Source: Amycolatopsis xylanica (GTDB lineage: Bacteria > Actinomycetota > Actinomycetes > Mycobacteriales > Pseudonocardiaceae). Taken from it: DNA of 64,000 bases. The stretch lies in assembly GCF_900107045.1 (NCBI RefSeq), contig NZ_FNON01000004.1, forward strand, positions 620,001-684,000. The letters run 5' to 3'. Shown here piece after piece: positions 24,374-32,543 of this stretch. Numbering within the stretch: the stretch's first letter is position 1; each line of letters starts with the position of its first letter. Both the position numbers and the translations under genes were made by a program. A model generated the notes under the pieces. It saw only the letters and a program-made list of their open reading frames with translations. It had not been told where the DNA came from and did not search any database.

Positions 24374-24581
24374 GGTGATGTTCGCAGACGTAGGCCGCTC
24401 CGCTCCACGCTTTATAGGCGGTCTGGCAGTACATGCACGTGTTGACCGCGCGCTGCCACGCGGTCCAGGTCGCCTGTTCCTCCTCCGTCGCCCTGCGATG
24501 GACCAGCGACGCGGGCACGGTCACGTTCACGACCGACAGCCGCCCGCCGACCGAGGACGCGGCCGTCATCTGCCTCTTCAC
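24360..24581 (-). CDS. Hypothetical small protein with CxxC and C-terminal CEHHHEGC
   Basis: A 73-residue protein starting at GTG 24581 (or ATG four codons later). The C-terminal half has CMYCQTAY and VCEHHHEGC, a possible small zinc-binding knuckle. It overlaps the start of the frameshifted gene by 14 bases and is divergent from the DUF6879 operon, with 143 bp between. No family was recognised. Such small cysteine-containing proteins are common beside DUF6879/XRE loci in actinobacteria. Confidence 0.55.
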   Translation of the reverse strand: MKRQMTAASSVGGRLSVVNVTVPASLVHRRATEEEQATWTAWQRAVNTCMYCQTAYKAWSGAAYVCEHHHEGC

Positions 24582-24694
24582 GCGAAAAGCGTCGCCCCGG
24601 CGCGGGCGCAGCTCGAAGCAAACTCATAGAATCTGCGAAACTGTCACCCAATAAGACGACGAATGGCCCTCACCAGCACCAACAACAGTGCGCT

Positions 24695-24712
24695 ATTCTA
24701 CAAATTCTACAA
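24695..24712 (+). promoter_or_regulatory. Direct repeat upstream of the DUF6879 operon
   Basis: ATTCTACAA occurs twice head to tail (24695-24703 and 24704-24712), just before the GGAGG ribosome-binding site at 24715. The AT-rich direct repeat stands out in GC-rich DNA and could be the operator of the XRE regulator encoded in the same operon, or hold the -10 region. Confidence 0.4.
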
Positions 24713-24724
24713 GCGGAGGCGATC

Positions 24725-24952
24725 ATGCGACTGACCCATCTTGGTTCGACTTCGAAGAACGGCGGCTGCCCCGAGCTCTACGCCACCGACCGAGGCACCT
24801 ACCTTGTGCAGGGCGCCAAGATCACCGATCCGGAGGCGCTCGCGATCCTGCGGCAGCGTGGCTTGCCTGAACACGAGACGGCCGTCGAGGTCCCCGCCGC
24901 CTTGTTCGAGTTCCTGCCCCGGCGTCGGGATCCCGAGTGCGCCGATCGCTGA
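24725..24952 (+). CDS. Small protein of a DUF6879/XRE operon
   Basis: A 75-residue protein starting at ATG 24725 behind GCGGAGGCGATC. It has the conserved-looking CPELYATDRGTYLVQGAKI and a helical C-terminus (ALAILRQRGLPEHE). It overlaps the DUF6879 gene by 16 bases and is the first gene of a three-gene operon. Proteins of this size precede DUF6879 and helix-turn-helix genes in many actinobacteria, where the sets are thought to be regulatory, like WhiJ/BldB-type systems. Function is unknown. Confidence 0.75.
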   Translation: MRLTHLGSTSKNGGCPELYATDRGTYLVQGAKITDPEALAILRQRGLPEHETAVEVPAALFEFLPRRRDPECADR

Positions 24953-25461
24953 ACGCGGGCACCGACTTCAGCGCTTTGCTCAAGTCGGTGCGGCGGTCTT
25001 CTTGGCGCTGGGAATGCCAGCGGGAGTACGCCGTCGACCTGCCCGAGGTCGAACGCTGGCGTAAAGGCCTTTCCGTGCTGGAAACCGAAGAGGACCGTGC
25101 CTGGCTGGCACATCTCGGCGTCCTCAAAGCGGCGGGCATCCCGTTCGAGCGTGTCCGGATGCTGACCGAACCGCTCACCGACTACCTTGCGTGGATGCTC
25201 CAGGCGATCGGCCCCAATGTGGCCGCAGGCGAGGACGTGCGGTGGCTCAAGGAAAGCACCGCCCGCGAACTGGGTATGCCGCACCACGACTTCTATCTGC
25301 TCGACGAGACGAGCGTGGCCGAACTCCGGTTCACTGAAGAAAACGTCCTCACGGCTGTCGTCGTCGACGACGACACGGCCGTCGTCGCCGAGCATCAGCG
25401 CTGGCGCCGGGCCGCGTGGTCCGCCGCGATTCCGCACGCCGAGCTGCGGATCGGCCGGTGA
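24937..25461 (+). CDS. DUF6879 family protein
   Basis: A 174-residue cytoplasmic protein starting at GTG 24937. It has the DUF6879 features: an N-terminal WECQREYAVDLPEVERW-like stretch, a central acidic region (GEDVRWLKESTARELGMPHHDFYLLDE) and a C-terminal HAELRIGR. It overlaps both neighbours (16 bases upstream, GTGA downstream), so the three proteins are probably made in fixed proportion. DUF6879 proteins are found with XRE regulators and have been suggested to act as their partners; no enzymatic activity is known. Confidence 0.82.
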   Translation: MRRSLNAGTDFSALLKSVRRSSWRWECQREYAVDLPEVERWRKGLSVLETEEDRAWLAHLGVLKAAGIPFERVRMLTEPLTDYLAWMLQAIGPNVAAGEDVRWLKESTARELGMPHHDFYLLDETSVAELRFTEENVLTAVVVDDDTAVVAEHQRWRRAAWSAAIPHAELRIGR

Positions 25462-26285
25462 CCTTCGAAAAGCGGCAGCTCGAACTCGGCAACAGCCTGC
25501 GCGAGCTGAGGACGGCAGCCGGTTTCGTCACCGGCAAGGACTTCGCCGAGCGGATCGGCTGGCTGGCTTCCAAGGTCAGCCGGATCGAGAACGGGCGCAC
25601 ATTGCTGTCGGACGCCGATCTCACCACCTGGTGTCTCGCGGTCGCAGCGCCCGCGAAAGTCACCGCGGAGCTACGCGACAGCCTGCTCGGCGTCCGGCTC
25701 GAACGGGACCGCTGGAAACGGCAACTCCGCCAGGGCCACACAGCCAGGCAACGAGCCGAGGCGGTCAGTGAACAAGCCGCCTCGCACATCACGATGGTCG
25801 AGTTCTTCGTCGTGCCAGGTCTCGTCCAGACGCCGGACTACGCCCGCGCGGTCTTCGACCTGGCGGCAGAGTTGCACGAATCGCCGTCCGATACCGGCGA
25901 TGCCGTCCGGGCGAGGATCCGCCGCCAAGAGGTTCTCTACGACACGGGCAAGACCATCGAGATCCTGGTCGGCGAATCCGCCTTGCGTTATCCGATCTGC
26001 CCACAGCCGGTACTGCGCGCGCAGCTCGACCGGCTGACGAACCTGGCAGGCCTCCCGCATCTGCGGTTCGGGGTGGTACCACTCGACGTTCCACTCCCGA
26101 CCGTCACCATGCACGGCTACGGCATCCTCGACGACACGGTGACCGTCGAGATCAACCACACCGAGATCACGGTGAGCGATCCCGAGGACGTCGACCTCTA
26201 CCACCGGATCACCGAACGACTCTGGGACACGGCGGTCGAAGGCGCCGCCGCGACCGCACTGGTGCGCGGCCTGCTCAACGGCTGA
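25458..26285 (+). CDS. XRE-family regulator with DUF5753 domain
   Basis: A 275-residue DNA-binding protein. Residues 8-65 form the Cro/CI-type helix-turn-helix (LRELRTAAGF, SKVSRIENGRTLLS). The rest matches DUF5753, the ligand or partner domain typical of actinobacterial XRE regulators (FFVVPGLVQTPDYARAVF, RRQEVL, MHGYGILDD). GTG at 25458 overlaps the DUF6879 stop (GTGA). The set probably forms a regulatory switch acting on its own promoter and on unknown targets. Confidence 0.9.
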   Translation: MTFEKRQLELGNSLRELRTAAGFVTGKDFAERIGWLASKVSRIENGRTLLSDADLTTWCLAVAAPAKVTAELRDSLLGVRLERDRWKRQLRQGHTARQRAEAVSEQAASHITMVEFFVVPGLVQTPDYARAVFDLAAELHESPSDTGDAVRARIRRQEVLYDTGKTIEILVGESALRYPICPQPVLRAQLDRLTNLAGLPHLRFGVVPLDVPLPTVTMHGYGILDDTVTVEINHTEITVSDPEDVDLYHRITERLWDTAVEGAAATALVRGLLNG

Positions 26286-26463
26286 CCTTTGATCCGCCCG
26301 ATCGTGTGTTTCACCCGCGTGACCTGCATGCTAAGCGCGGGTATGTGACGCGGGTCATGCATCGCGGAGCGGTCGAGCGCAATCGACAGTGTGCGCGCGG
26401 CCATGGCCAACGCTGAACACTCTGCCAGTGCCACCGCTCCGCCGGGCGGCGCAGGATGCCGCA

Positions 26464-28008
26464 ATGGAGCCGACGACACGCGCGCACAGCGACGGCCGGG
26501 TCGAACTCACCGACGTCACGTCCCTGGAGGGCAGCCGGTTCTTCAACAGTGAACTGGCGCCGGTCCCGGTCGAAAAGCGGACCTGGACCACTTACAACTA
26601 TTTCGCGCTCTGGATGGGGATGGCGCACAACATCCCCAGTTACGCGCTGGCCGCGTCGCTCATCGCACTCGGGATGAACTGGGTGCAGGCGTTGCTGACG
26701 ATCACCATCGGCAACCTCATCGTGCTCGCGCCGATGCTGCTCAACAGCCACGCGGGCACCAAGTACGGCATTCCCTTCCCGGTGTTCGCGCGTGCCTTCT
26801 ACGGGGTGCGCGGGGCGAACCTCGCCGCTCTCCTCAGAGCGTTCATCGCGTGTGGATGGTTCGGGATCCAGACGTGGGTCGGCGGTGAGGCGCTCTACAT
26901 CATCGTCGGGCGGCTGGCGGGCTCCGGCTGGAAAGACTCCGCCGTCGTGCTCGGTCAACATTGGACGCTGTGGCTTTCGTTCGGTGTCTTCTGGGTGATC
27001 CAGATGCTGATCATCTGGCGTGGCATGGAGGCCATCCGCCGGTTCGAGAACTGGACGGCGCCACTGGTGTCCGTCGGCTTCCTGATCATGCTCGCCTACG
27101 TGCTCATCCAGGCTGGCGGCTTCGGGCCGATCCTTTCCGAGCCGGGGAAACTGGGCTGGGGACCGGACTTCTGGAAGGTGTTCGCGCCGACGCTGATGGC
27201 GATGATCGCGTTCTGGTCGACGCTTTCGCTCAACATGCCGGACTTCACCCGCTTCGGCGGCAGCCAGGGCAAGCAGGTGAAGGGCCAGATCCTCGGCCTG
27301 CCGACCACGATGACCTTCATCGCGATCGTGGCGATCCTGACCACCTCGGGCGGCAGTGTCCTTTATGGCGAGCAGATCTGGGACCCGGCGAAACTCGCGG
27401 ACAAGTTCGCCAGCCCGCTGGTCGTCGTGGTCGCGCTGATCGCGCTGGTGCTCGCGACCATCTCGGCGAACCTGGCCGCGAACGTGGTCAGCCCGTCGTA
27501 CGACTTCTCGAATGCCTTCCCGCGCAGGATCACCTTCGCGGTCGGCGGCCTGATCACCGGCGTGATCGGCATCCTGATCCAGCCGTGGCGGCTGTACTCG
27601 GACCCGAACATCTACATCTTCGCGTGGCTCGGCTTCTACGGTGGGCTGCTCGGCGCCGTCGCCGGTGTGCTGGTCGCCGGTTACTGGGTGGTCAGCCGCA
27701 CCGAACTGAAGCTGCGCGACCTCTACACCGAGGGTGGCGCGTACTGGTTCAGCGGCGGCTGGAACTGGCGCGCGCTGGCCGCGACCGTCGTCGGCGCGGT
27801 GCTCGCCGTCGGCGGCGCGTATGGCGGCCCCTTCCCCGCGGACGGGCTGATCCCGTTCCTCAAGCCTCTCTATGACTACAACTGGGTGGTCGGCCTGATA
27901 GGCGCGTTCCTGGTTTATCTGGCCTTGGCCTTGCCCGCTACCAACAAGGAGGAAATCAGTGAGCGACGTAGTGCGCGCCGGGTTGATCCAGCAGCGGTGG
28001 ACGGGTGA
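26464..28008 (+). CDS. NCS1 family nucleobase/hydantoin permease
   Basis: A 514-residue transporter of the NCS1 (purine/pyrimidine/hydantoin:cation symporter) family with about twelve TM segments. Family motifs are visible: KRTWTTYNYFALWMGMAHNI near the N-terminus, LNSHAGTKYGIPFPVFAR, GWFGIQTWVGGEAL and LNMPDFTRF. ATG at 26464 (MEPTTRAHSD) is chosen. The 3' end overlaps the amidohydrolase start by 50 bases. The operon context points to uracil, thymine, dihydropyrimidine or hydantoin uptake. Confidence 0.92.
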   Translation: MEPTTRAHSDGRVELTDVTSLEGSRFFNSELAPVPVEKRTWTTYNYFALWMGMAHNIPSYALAASLIALGMNWVQALLTITIGNLIVLAPMLLNSHAGTKYGIPFPVFARAFYGVRGANLAALLRAFIACGWFGIQTWVGGEALYIIVGRLAGSGWKDSAVVLGQHWTLWLSFGVFWVIQMLIIWRGMEAIRRFENWTAPLVSVGFLIMLAYVLIQAGGFGPILSEPGKLGWGPDFWKVFAPTLMAMIAFWSTLSLNMPDFTRFGGSQGKQVKGQILGLPTTMTFIAIVAILTTSGGSVLYGEQIWDPAKLADKFASPLVVVVALIALVLATISANLAANVVSPSYDFSNAFPRRITFAVGGLITGVIGILIQPWRLYSDPNIYIFAWLGFYGGLLGAVAGVLVAGYWVVSRTELKLRDLYTEGGAYWFSGGWNWRALAATVVGAVLAVGGAYGGPFPADGLIPFLKPLYDYNWVVGLIGAFLVYLALALPATNKEEISERRSARRVDPAAVDG

Positions 28009-28801
28009 CAAGGAGTCGATGATCGCCAACGCCGTCGAAGCGATCGGCAAGGCGGCGTCACAAGGCGCACAGGTCGTCTGTCTCCAGGAATTGTTCTACG
28101 GCCCGTATTTCTGCCAGGTGCAGGACACGGACTACTACTCCTACACCGAGCAGATCCCGGACGGCCCGACGACCAAGCTCATGCAGGAGGTCGCCGAGCG
28201 GCACGGGGTCGTGCTCGTGGTGCCGATGTACGAGGTCGAGCAGCCGGGGGTGTACTACAACACCGCCGCGGTGATCGACGCCGACGGCACCTACCTCGGC
28301 AAGCACCGGAAGAACCACATCCCGCAGGTCAAGGGCTTCTGGGAGAAGTTCTACTTCCGTCCCGGGAACATGGGCTACCCGGTGTTCGACACCGCGGTCG
28401 GCCGCATCGGCGTCTACATCTGCTACGAACGTCACTTCCCCGAGGGCTGGCGGGCGCTGGGCCTGGCGGGCGCGAAGATCGTGTTCAACCCGTCGGCGAC
28501 GAGCCGGGGGCTGTCCGAATACCTGTGGCGCGTCGAGCAGCCCGCCGCCGCGGTGGCGAACGAGTACTTCGTCGGCACGATCAACCGCGTCGGCGTGGAA
28601 CCGCTGGGCGAGAACGACTTCTACGGTCAATCGTACTTTGTGGACCCGCGCGCGCAGATCGTCGGCGGCGCGGCTTCGGACACCGAGGAGGAGATCGTCG
28701 TCCGTGATCTGGACATGGGCTTGCTCGCCGAGGTCCGCGACCAGTGGGCCTTCTACCGCGACCGCCGCCCGGACAGCTACGGACCGCTGACGGAGGCCTA
28801 A
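27959..28801 (+). CDS. Nitrilase-superfamily beta-ureidopropionase-like amidohydrolase
   Basis: A 280-residue nitrilase-fold enzyme. The Glu-Lys-Cys triad is present in CLQELFYGPYF, KHRKNHIPQ and YICYERHFPEG. N-carbamoyl-beta-alanine (beta-ureidopropionate) hydrolysis is the expected reaction, the third step of reductive pyrimidine breakdown. GTG at 27959 has a strong AAGGAGG ribosome-binding site located inside the permease gene. It sits between a permease and a dihydropyrimidinase, which supports the substrate call; N-carbamoyl amino acids from hydantoins are the alternative. Confidence 0.9.
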   Translation: MSDVVRAGLIQQRWTGDKESMIANAVEAIGKAASQGAQVVCLQELFYGPYFCQVQDTDYYSYTEQIPDGPTTKLMQEVAERHGVVLVVPMYEVEQPGVYYNTAAVIDADGTYLGKHRKNHIPQVKGFWEKFYFRPGNMGYPVFDTAVGRIGVYICYERHFPEGWRALGLAGAKIVFNPSATSRGLSEYLWRVEQPAAAVANEYFVGTINRVGVEPLGENDFYGQSYFVDPRAQIVGGAASDTEEEIVVRDLDMGLLAEVRDQWAFYRDRRPDSYGPLTEA

Positions 28802-28804
28802 GCC

Positions 28805-30190
28805 ATGACAACGCTGATCAAGGGCGGGCAAGTACTCTCGACCACTGGCGCTTCACTCGCGGATGTGCTGGTAGACGGCGAAAAGATCATCGCCGTGACC
28901 GCGCCGGGCGTGTTCACCGAGGCCGACGAGGTCATCGACGCGACCGGGAAGTACGTGCTCCCAGGCGGTATCGACGCGCACACTCACATGGAGATGCCGT
29001 TCGGCGGCACGCATTCGGTCGACACCTTCGGCACCGGCACCACGGCCGCCGCCTGGGGCGGCACGACCACGATCATCGACTTCGCCGTGCAGGCGAAGGG
29101 CACCTCCGTGTTGTCCACTTTGGACAAGTGGCACGAGAAGGCCGACGGCAACTGCGCCATCGACTACGGCTTCCACATGATCATCTCCGACGTGAACGAC
29201 ACGTCACTGAAGGAGATGGAAGCCTGCATCGACGGCGGAGTCACCAGCTTCAAGATGTTCATGGCCTATCCCGGCGTCTTCTACTCGACCGACGGCGAGA
29301 TCCTGCTGGCCATGCAGAAGGCCCGCGAGACCGGCTCGACGATCATGATGCACGCCGAGAACGGCATCGCGATCGACCAGCTGGCCGCGCAGGCCTACGC
29401 GGCAGGCCGGATCGAGCCGGTGCACCACAGCCTCACCCGCCCGCCGGAGCTCGAGGGCGAGGCGACCTCGCGCGCGATCACACTGGCCAAGGTGACGGGC
29501 TCGCCGCTGTACATCGTGCACTTGTCGGCCGCACAGGCACTGGCAGCCGTCGCGGAGGCTCGCAACGAAGGCCAGAACGTCTTCGCGGAGACGTGCCCGC
29601 AGTACCTCTATCTGTCTATTGAGGACATGGCGAAGCCGGACTTCGAGGGCGCGAAGTACGTCGCGTCGCCGCCGTTGCGGGAGAAGTCGCATCAGACGGA
29701 CCTGTGGAAAGGCTTGCGCACCAACGACCTTTCGGTGGTGTCGACCGACCACTGCCCGTTCTGCTTCAAGGACCAGAAGGAGCTGGGCCGCGGCGACTTC
29801 CGTGCGATCCCGAACGGGATGCCCGGTGTCGAGCACCGGATGGACCTGCTGCACCAAGGCGTGGTCGCGGGCGAGATCTCGCTCGGACGCTGGGTCGAGA
29901 CCTGCTCGACGACACCCGCCCGGATGTTCGGGCTGTACCCGCAAAAGGGTGTCATCGCACCGGGTTCCGACGCCGACATCGTGATCTACGACCCGGCGGC
30001 ACGCCAGACCCTCTCGGCCGAGACGCACCACATGAACGTGGACTACTCGGCGTACGAGGGCCTGGAGATCACCGGCAAGGTCGAGACCGTGCTCTCGCGC
30101 GGGCGGGTCGTGGTGTCGCCGTCGGGCTTCAGCGGCAGCACCACGCACGGCAAGTTCCTCAGCCGCGGGCTGAACCAGTACCTGATTTAG
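28805..30190 (+). CDS. hydA: Dihydropyrimidinase/D-hydantoinase
   Basis: A 461-residue amidohydrolase-fold enzyme that opens dihydrouracil to N-carbamoyl-beta-alanine. It has the metal-binding HTHMEMPF, the carboxylated lysine in SFKMFMAYPG, the histidine in MMHAENG, the IVHLSAAQAL histidine and the STDHCPF aspartate. It starts 3 bases after the preceding stop. The length is normal for the family. It is the second step of reductive pyrimidine catabolism; a hydantoinase role is equally compatible with the sequence. Confidence 0.93.
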   Translation: MTTLIKGGQVLSTTGASLADVLVDGEKIIAVTAPGVFTEADEVIDATGKYVLPGGIDAHTHMEMPFGGTHSVDTFGTGTTAAAWGGTTTIIDFAVQAKGTSVLSTLDKWHEKADGNCAIDYGFHMIISDVNDTSLKEMEACIDGGVTSFKMFMAYPGVFYSTDGEILLAMQKARETGSTIMMHAENGIAIDQLAAQAYAAGRIEPVHHSLTRPPELEGEATSRAITLAKVTGSPLYIVHLSAAQALAAVAEARNEGQNVFAETCPQYLYLSIEDMAKPDFEGAKYVASPPLREKSHQTDLWKGLRTNDLSVVSTDHCPFCFKDQKELGRGDFRAIPNGMPGVEHRMDLLHQGVVAGEISLGRWVETCSTTPARMFGLYPQKGVIAPGSDADIVIYDPAARQTLSAETHHMNVDYSAYEGLEITGKVETVLSRGRVVVSPSGFSGSTTHGKFLSRGLNQYLI

Positions 30191-30200
30191 GGGGAGAGTC

Positions 30201-31196
30201 GTGGATTTCGGAATCGTCCTGCAGACCGACCCGCCCGCCCGCGAGGTCGTGCGGCTGATGAAGGCCGCCGAGGACCAGGGTTTCCGCTATGGGTGGACGT
30301 TCGACTCCTGCGTGCTGTGGCAGGAGCCGTTCGTCATCTACTCGCAGATACTGGCGGCGACGTCCTCGATGATCGTCGGCCCGATGGTCACCAGCCCCGG
30401 CACCAGGGACTGGTCGGTGATGGCGTCGACCTTCGCCACGCTGAACGACATGTACGGCAACCGGACGATCTGCGGCATCGGCCGCGGCGACTCCGCGCAC
30501 CGCGTTGTCGGCAAGCCACCGTCCACTTTGGCCACCGTGCGGGACTGCATGCACACGGTCAAGGAACTCGCCGAGGGCCGCGAGGTCGTCATGAACGACA
30601 AGGCCGTCCGCATCCCGTGGATCCGCGACGGCAGGCTCGAGATGTGGATGGCCGGTTACGGGCCCAAGGCGCTGAAGATGGTCGGCGAGCACGCCGACGG
30701 CTTCATCCTCCAGTGCGCGGATCCGGCCATCGCCCGCTGGACGATCGGCTCGGTCCGCGAGGCGGCGCGGGCGGCGGGCCGCGACCCGCGCGGCATCACC
30801 ATCTGCCTCGCCGCGCCCGCGTACGTCGGCGAAGACCTGCCGCACCAGCGTGAACAGCTGCGCTGGTTCGGCGGGATGGTCGGCAACCACGTGGCGGACC
30901 TGGTCGCGCGCTACGGCGACTCGGGCCCGGTCCCGCACGAACTGACCGACTACATCCGCGAGCGCCAGGGCTACGACTACGCGCACCACGGCAAGGCGGG
31001 CAACCCGTCGACCGACTTCGTGCCCGACGAGATCGTCGACCGTTTCTGCCTGCTCGGCCCGGCCTCCGCGCACGTGGACCGGCTGGAGGAGCTCAAGGAG
31101 CTGGGCGTGGACCAGTTCTCGCTCTACCTCATGCACGACGACCGCGAGCAAACGCTTGCGGCGTACGGCGAGCAGGTCGTTTCCAAGCTCGGCTAG
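30201..31196 (+). CDS. LLM-class F420-dependent oxidoreductase of the pyrimidine operon
   Basis: A 331-residue luciferase-like monooxygenase-fold protein (FGIVLQTDPPAREVVRLMK, GRGDSAHRVVGKPP, EMWMAGYGPKALKMVGEHAD). It belongs to the type often encoded with dihydropyrimidinase genes (TIGR03842-like, recalled rather than searched). GTG at 30201 lies behind GGGGAGAG. No dihydropyrimidine dehydrogenase gene is in the window, so this protein may supply the missing redox step using F420H2 or FMN. Its stop codon lies inside a 31-bp hairpin stem. Confidence 0.85.
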   Translation: MDFGIVLQTDPPAREVVRLMKAAEDQGFRYGWTFDSCVLWQEPFVIYSQILAATSSMIVGPMVTSPGTRDWSVMASTFATLNDMYGNRTICGIGRGDSAHRVVGKPPSTLATVRDCMHTVKELAEGREVVMNDKAVRIPWIRDGRLEMWMAGYGPKALKMVGEHADGFILQCADPAIARWTIGSVREAARAAGRDPRGITICLAAPAYVGEDLPHQREQLRWFGGMVGNHVADLVARYGDSGPVPHELTDYIRERQGYDYAHHGKAGNPSTDFVPDEIVDRFCLLGPASAHVDRLEELKELGVDQFSLYLMHDDREQTLAAYGEQVVSKLG

Positions 31197-31260
31197 CGGG
31201 ATAAAGCGGGCTTTATCCCGGGTGCTTTCCCCGGGATAAAGCCCGCTTTATCCCGCTAGC
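31192..31260. terminator. Family B long hairpin holding both stop codons
   Basis: A perfect 31-bp inverted repeat (arm begins GCTAGCGGGATAAAGCGGGC) with a 7-nt loop (TGCTTTC). The terminal GCTAGC sequences provide the TAG stops of both convergent genes (31194-31196 on plus, 31258-31256 on minus). Each arm is itself a palindrome (GGGATAAAGC/GCTTTATCCC), so alternative cruciform or tandem hairpins can form. It is probably a bidirectional terminator and RNA 3'-end stabiliser. Confidence 0.88.
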
Positions 31261-32398
31261 CCCTGGTGAAGATGTCCGCCCGCGCAGCCTGCAAGGCCAA
31301 AGCCACCGCGCCCGCTCGGACGACGTTGCCCGGCACCGAACTCAGCGTGAGCCGGGGCTGCGCGATGGCCAGCTCACCCAGCTCCTCGTGGATCCGCGCG
31401 AGCAGCGCCTCACCGCCCGCGTGCGGGATCTCGCCGCTGAACACCACCAGGCCAGGGTCCACCACGGAGATGATCGACGCGAGCCCGGTGGCCAGCCGGG
31501 TCGCCAGCTCGGCCAGGAACGCGTCGCTCCCCTGAGCGACCGCCTCCGCCGCGGTCTCGCCCGCGATCCCGTGCGCCCGCGCGAGATCCAGCACGGCCGC
31601 GGCGCCGGACGAAAGCTGGAAGCCGCCGTGACCGCCGCGGCCGATCTCCCGGCTCAGCGGGACTCCGGCCACCGGCATGTAACTGACCTCGCCCGCACCG
31701 CCGGTGGCGCCGCGGCGGACCCGGCCGTTGAGCACCAGCGCCATGCCGAGGCCTTCGCCGGCCCACAGCAGGACGAAATCCTCGACGTCTTTCGCTTGTC
31801 CCGCCCGCATTTCCGCCAGGGCGGCCAGATTGACGTCGTTCTCGACCACGACGCGAGTGCCGAGCGCGGTGGTCAGCGCTCCGTCCAGCTCGGGCAGATC
31901 CCAGCCGGGGAGGTGCGGCGCATAGCCCAGCCGTCCGGTACGCGGATCGAGGGCACCCGGTGTGCCGAGCACGACTTGACGCAACTCCCCCACCTTCAGG
32001 CCGACCTGCGCGGTGGCGGCCTCCACAATGGACCGCAACCGCTCGGCCGGGCGTCGAGGCGTCGCGCAGTCGTGCTCGGCGACGATAGTGCCGGTGATGT
32101 CCGCGATCGCGACCGAAAGGCGGTGCGGCGTCACATCGACCCCGGCGACGTACGCGGCACGGGCGTTGGCGGCGTAGAGCTTGGCGCTGGGGCCGCGGCC
32201 GCCCTCGTCGATTCCGGCGGGCACCACCAGCCCACCCGTCTCGAGGCGGGCGAGCAGCTGGGTGACCGTCGGGTGCGCCAGCCCGGTGAGGATCGACAGA
32301 CGGGTGCGGGACAACGGCCCGTGTTCGAGCAGCAGCTCGAAGGCGGCCTTGTCGTTGATCGCCCGCAGGAGCCCCGGCCGGCCGGGCGAGACACTCAC
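31256..32398 (-). CDS. ROK-family transcriptional repressor
   Basis: A 380-residue ROK regulator: N-terminal winged helix-turn-helix (LEHGPLSRTRLSILTGLAHP, TVTQLLARLETGGLV) and a C-terminal sugar-kinase-like domain (VVVENDVNLAALAEM, GATGGAGEVSYMP). The zinc-site cysteines of NagC-like ROK kinases are absent. The start GTG/ATG region lies about 20 bases from the operator copy at 32415-32427. It is divergent from a GH16 glucanase and carries the same operator motif on both sides, so it probably represses itself and the glucanase until a sugar inducer binds. Confidence 0.9.
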   Translation of the reverse strand: MSVSPGRPGLLRAINDKAAFELLLEHGPLSRTRLSILTGLAHPTVTQLLARLETGGLVVPAGIDEGGRGPSAKLYAANARAAYVAGVDVTPHRLSVAIADITGTIVAEHDCATPRRPAERLRSIVEAATAQVGLKVGELRQVVLGTPGALDPRTGRLGYAPHLPGWDLPELDGALTTALGTRVVVENDVNLAALAEMRAGQAKDVEDFVLLWAGEGLGMALVLNGRVRRGATGGAGEVSYMPVAGVPLSREIGRGGHGGFQLSSGAAAVLDLARAHGIAGETAAEAVAQGSDAFLAELATRLATGLASIISVVDPGLVVFSGEIPHAGGEALLARIHEELGELAIAQPRLTLSSVPGNVVRAGAVALALQAARADIFTRG

Positions 32399-32414
32399 AC
32401 GCGCTCCTCAATTG

Positions 32415-32427
32415 GAAGGTTTCCTTC
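32415..32427. promoter_or_regulatory. ROK operator copy near the repressor gene
   Basis: GAAGGTTTCCTTC, an imperfect inverted repeat 17-29 bases upstream of the ROK start. It shares 12 of 13 bases with the site at 32508-32520 next to the glucanase gene. Location predicts autorepression. Confidence 0.65.
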
Positions 32428-32500
32428 AAACTGTAGACGACCAGGCCTCGGCGCGTCTACCTGCTTGACAGCCAGTTCGCCACCCTCTTACCTTCGATTC

Positions 32501-32527
32501 CCAATATGAAGGTTTGCTTCATATTGG
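32501..32527. promoter_or_regulatory. ROK operator copy in front of GH16
   Basis: A perfect 11-bp inverted repeat, CCAATATGAAG and its complement, separated by GTTTG. It contains GAAGGTTTGCTTC, the same core as the site at 32415. It lies 16 bases upstream of the glucanase ATG and just before its GGAGGAG ribosome-binding site, so repressor bound here would overlap the transcription start. Confidence 0.75.
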
Positions 32528-32543
32528 ATCCGGAGGAGCATCC

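Noticed and set aside
26311..28050. A 579-codon minus-strand frame opposite the permease
   Set aside because: It is an antisense shadow rich in Arg, Asp and His; the plus-strand gene shows NCS1 motifs and twelve TM segments.
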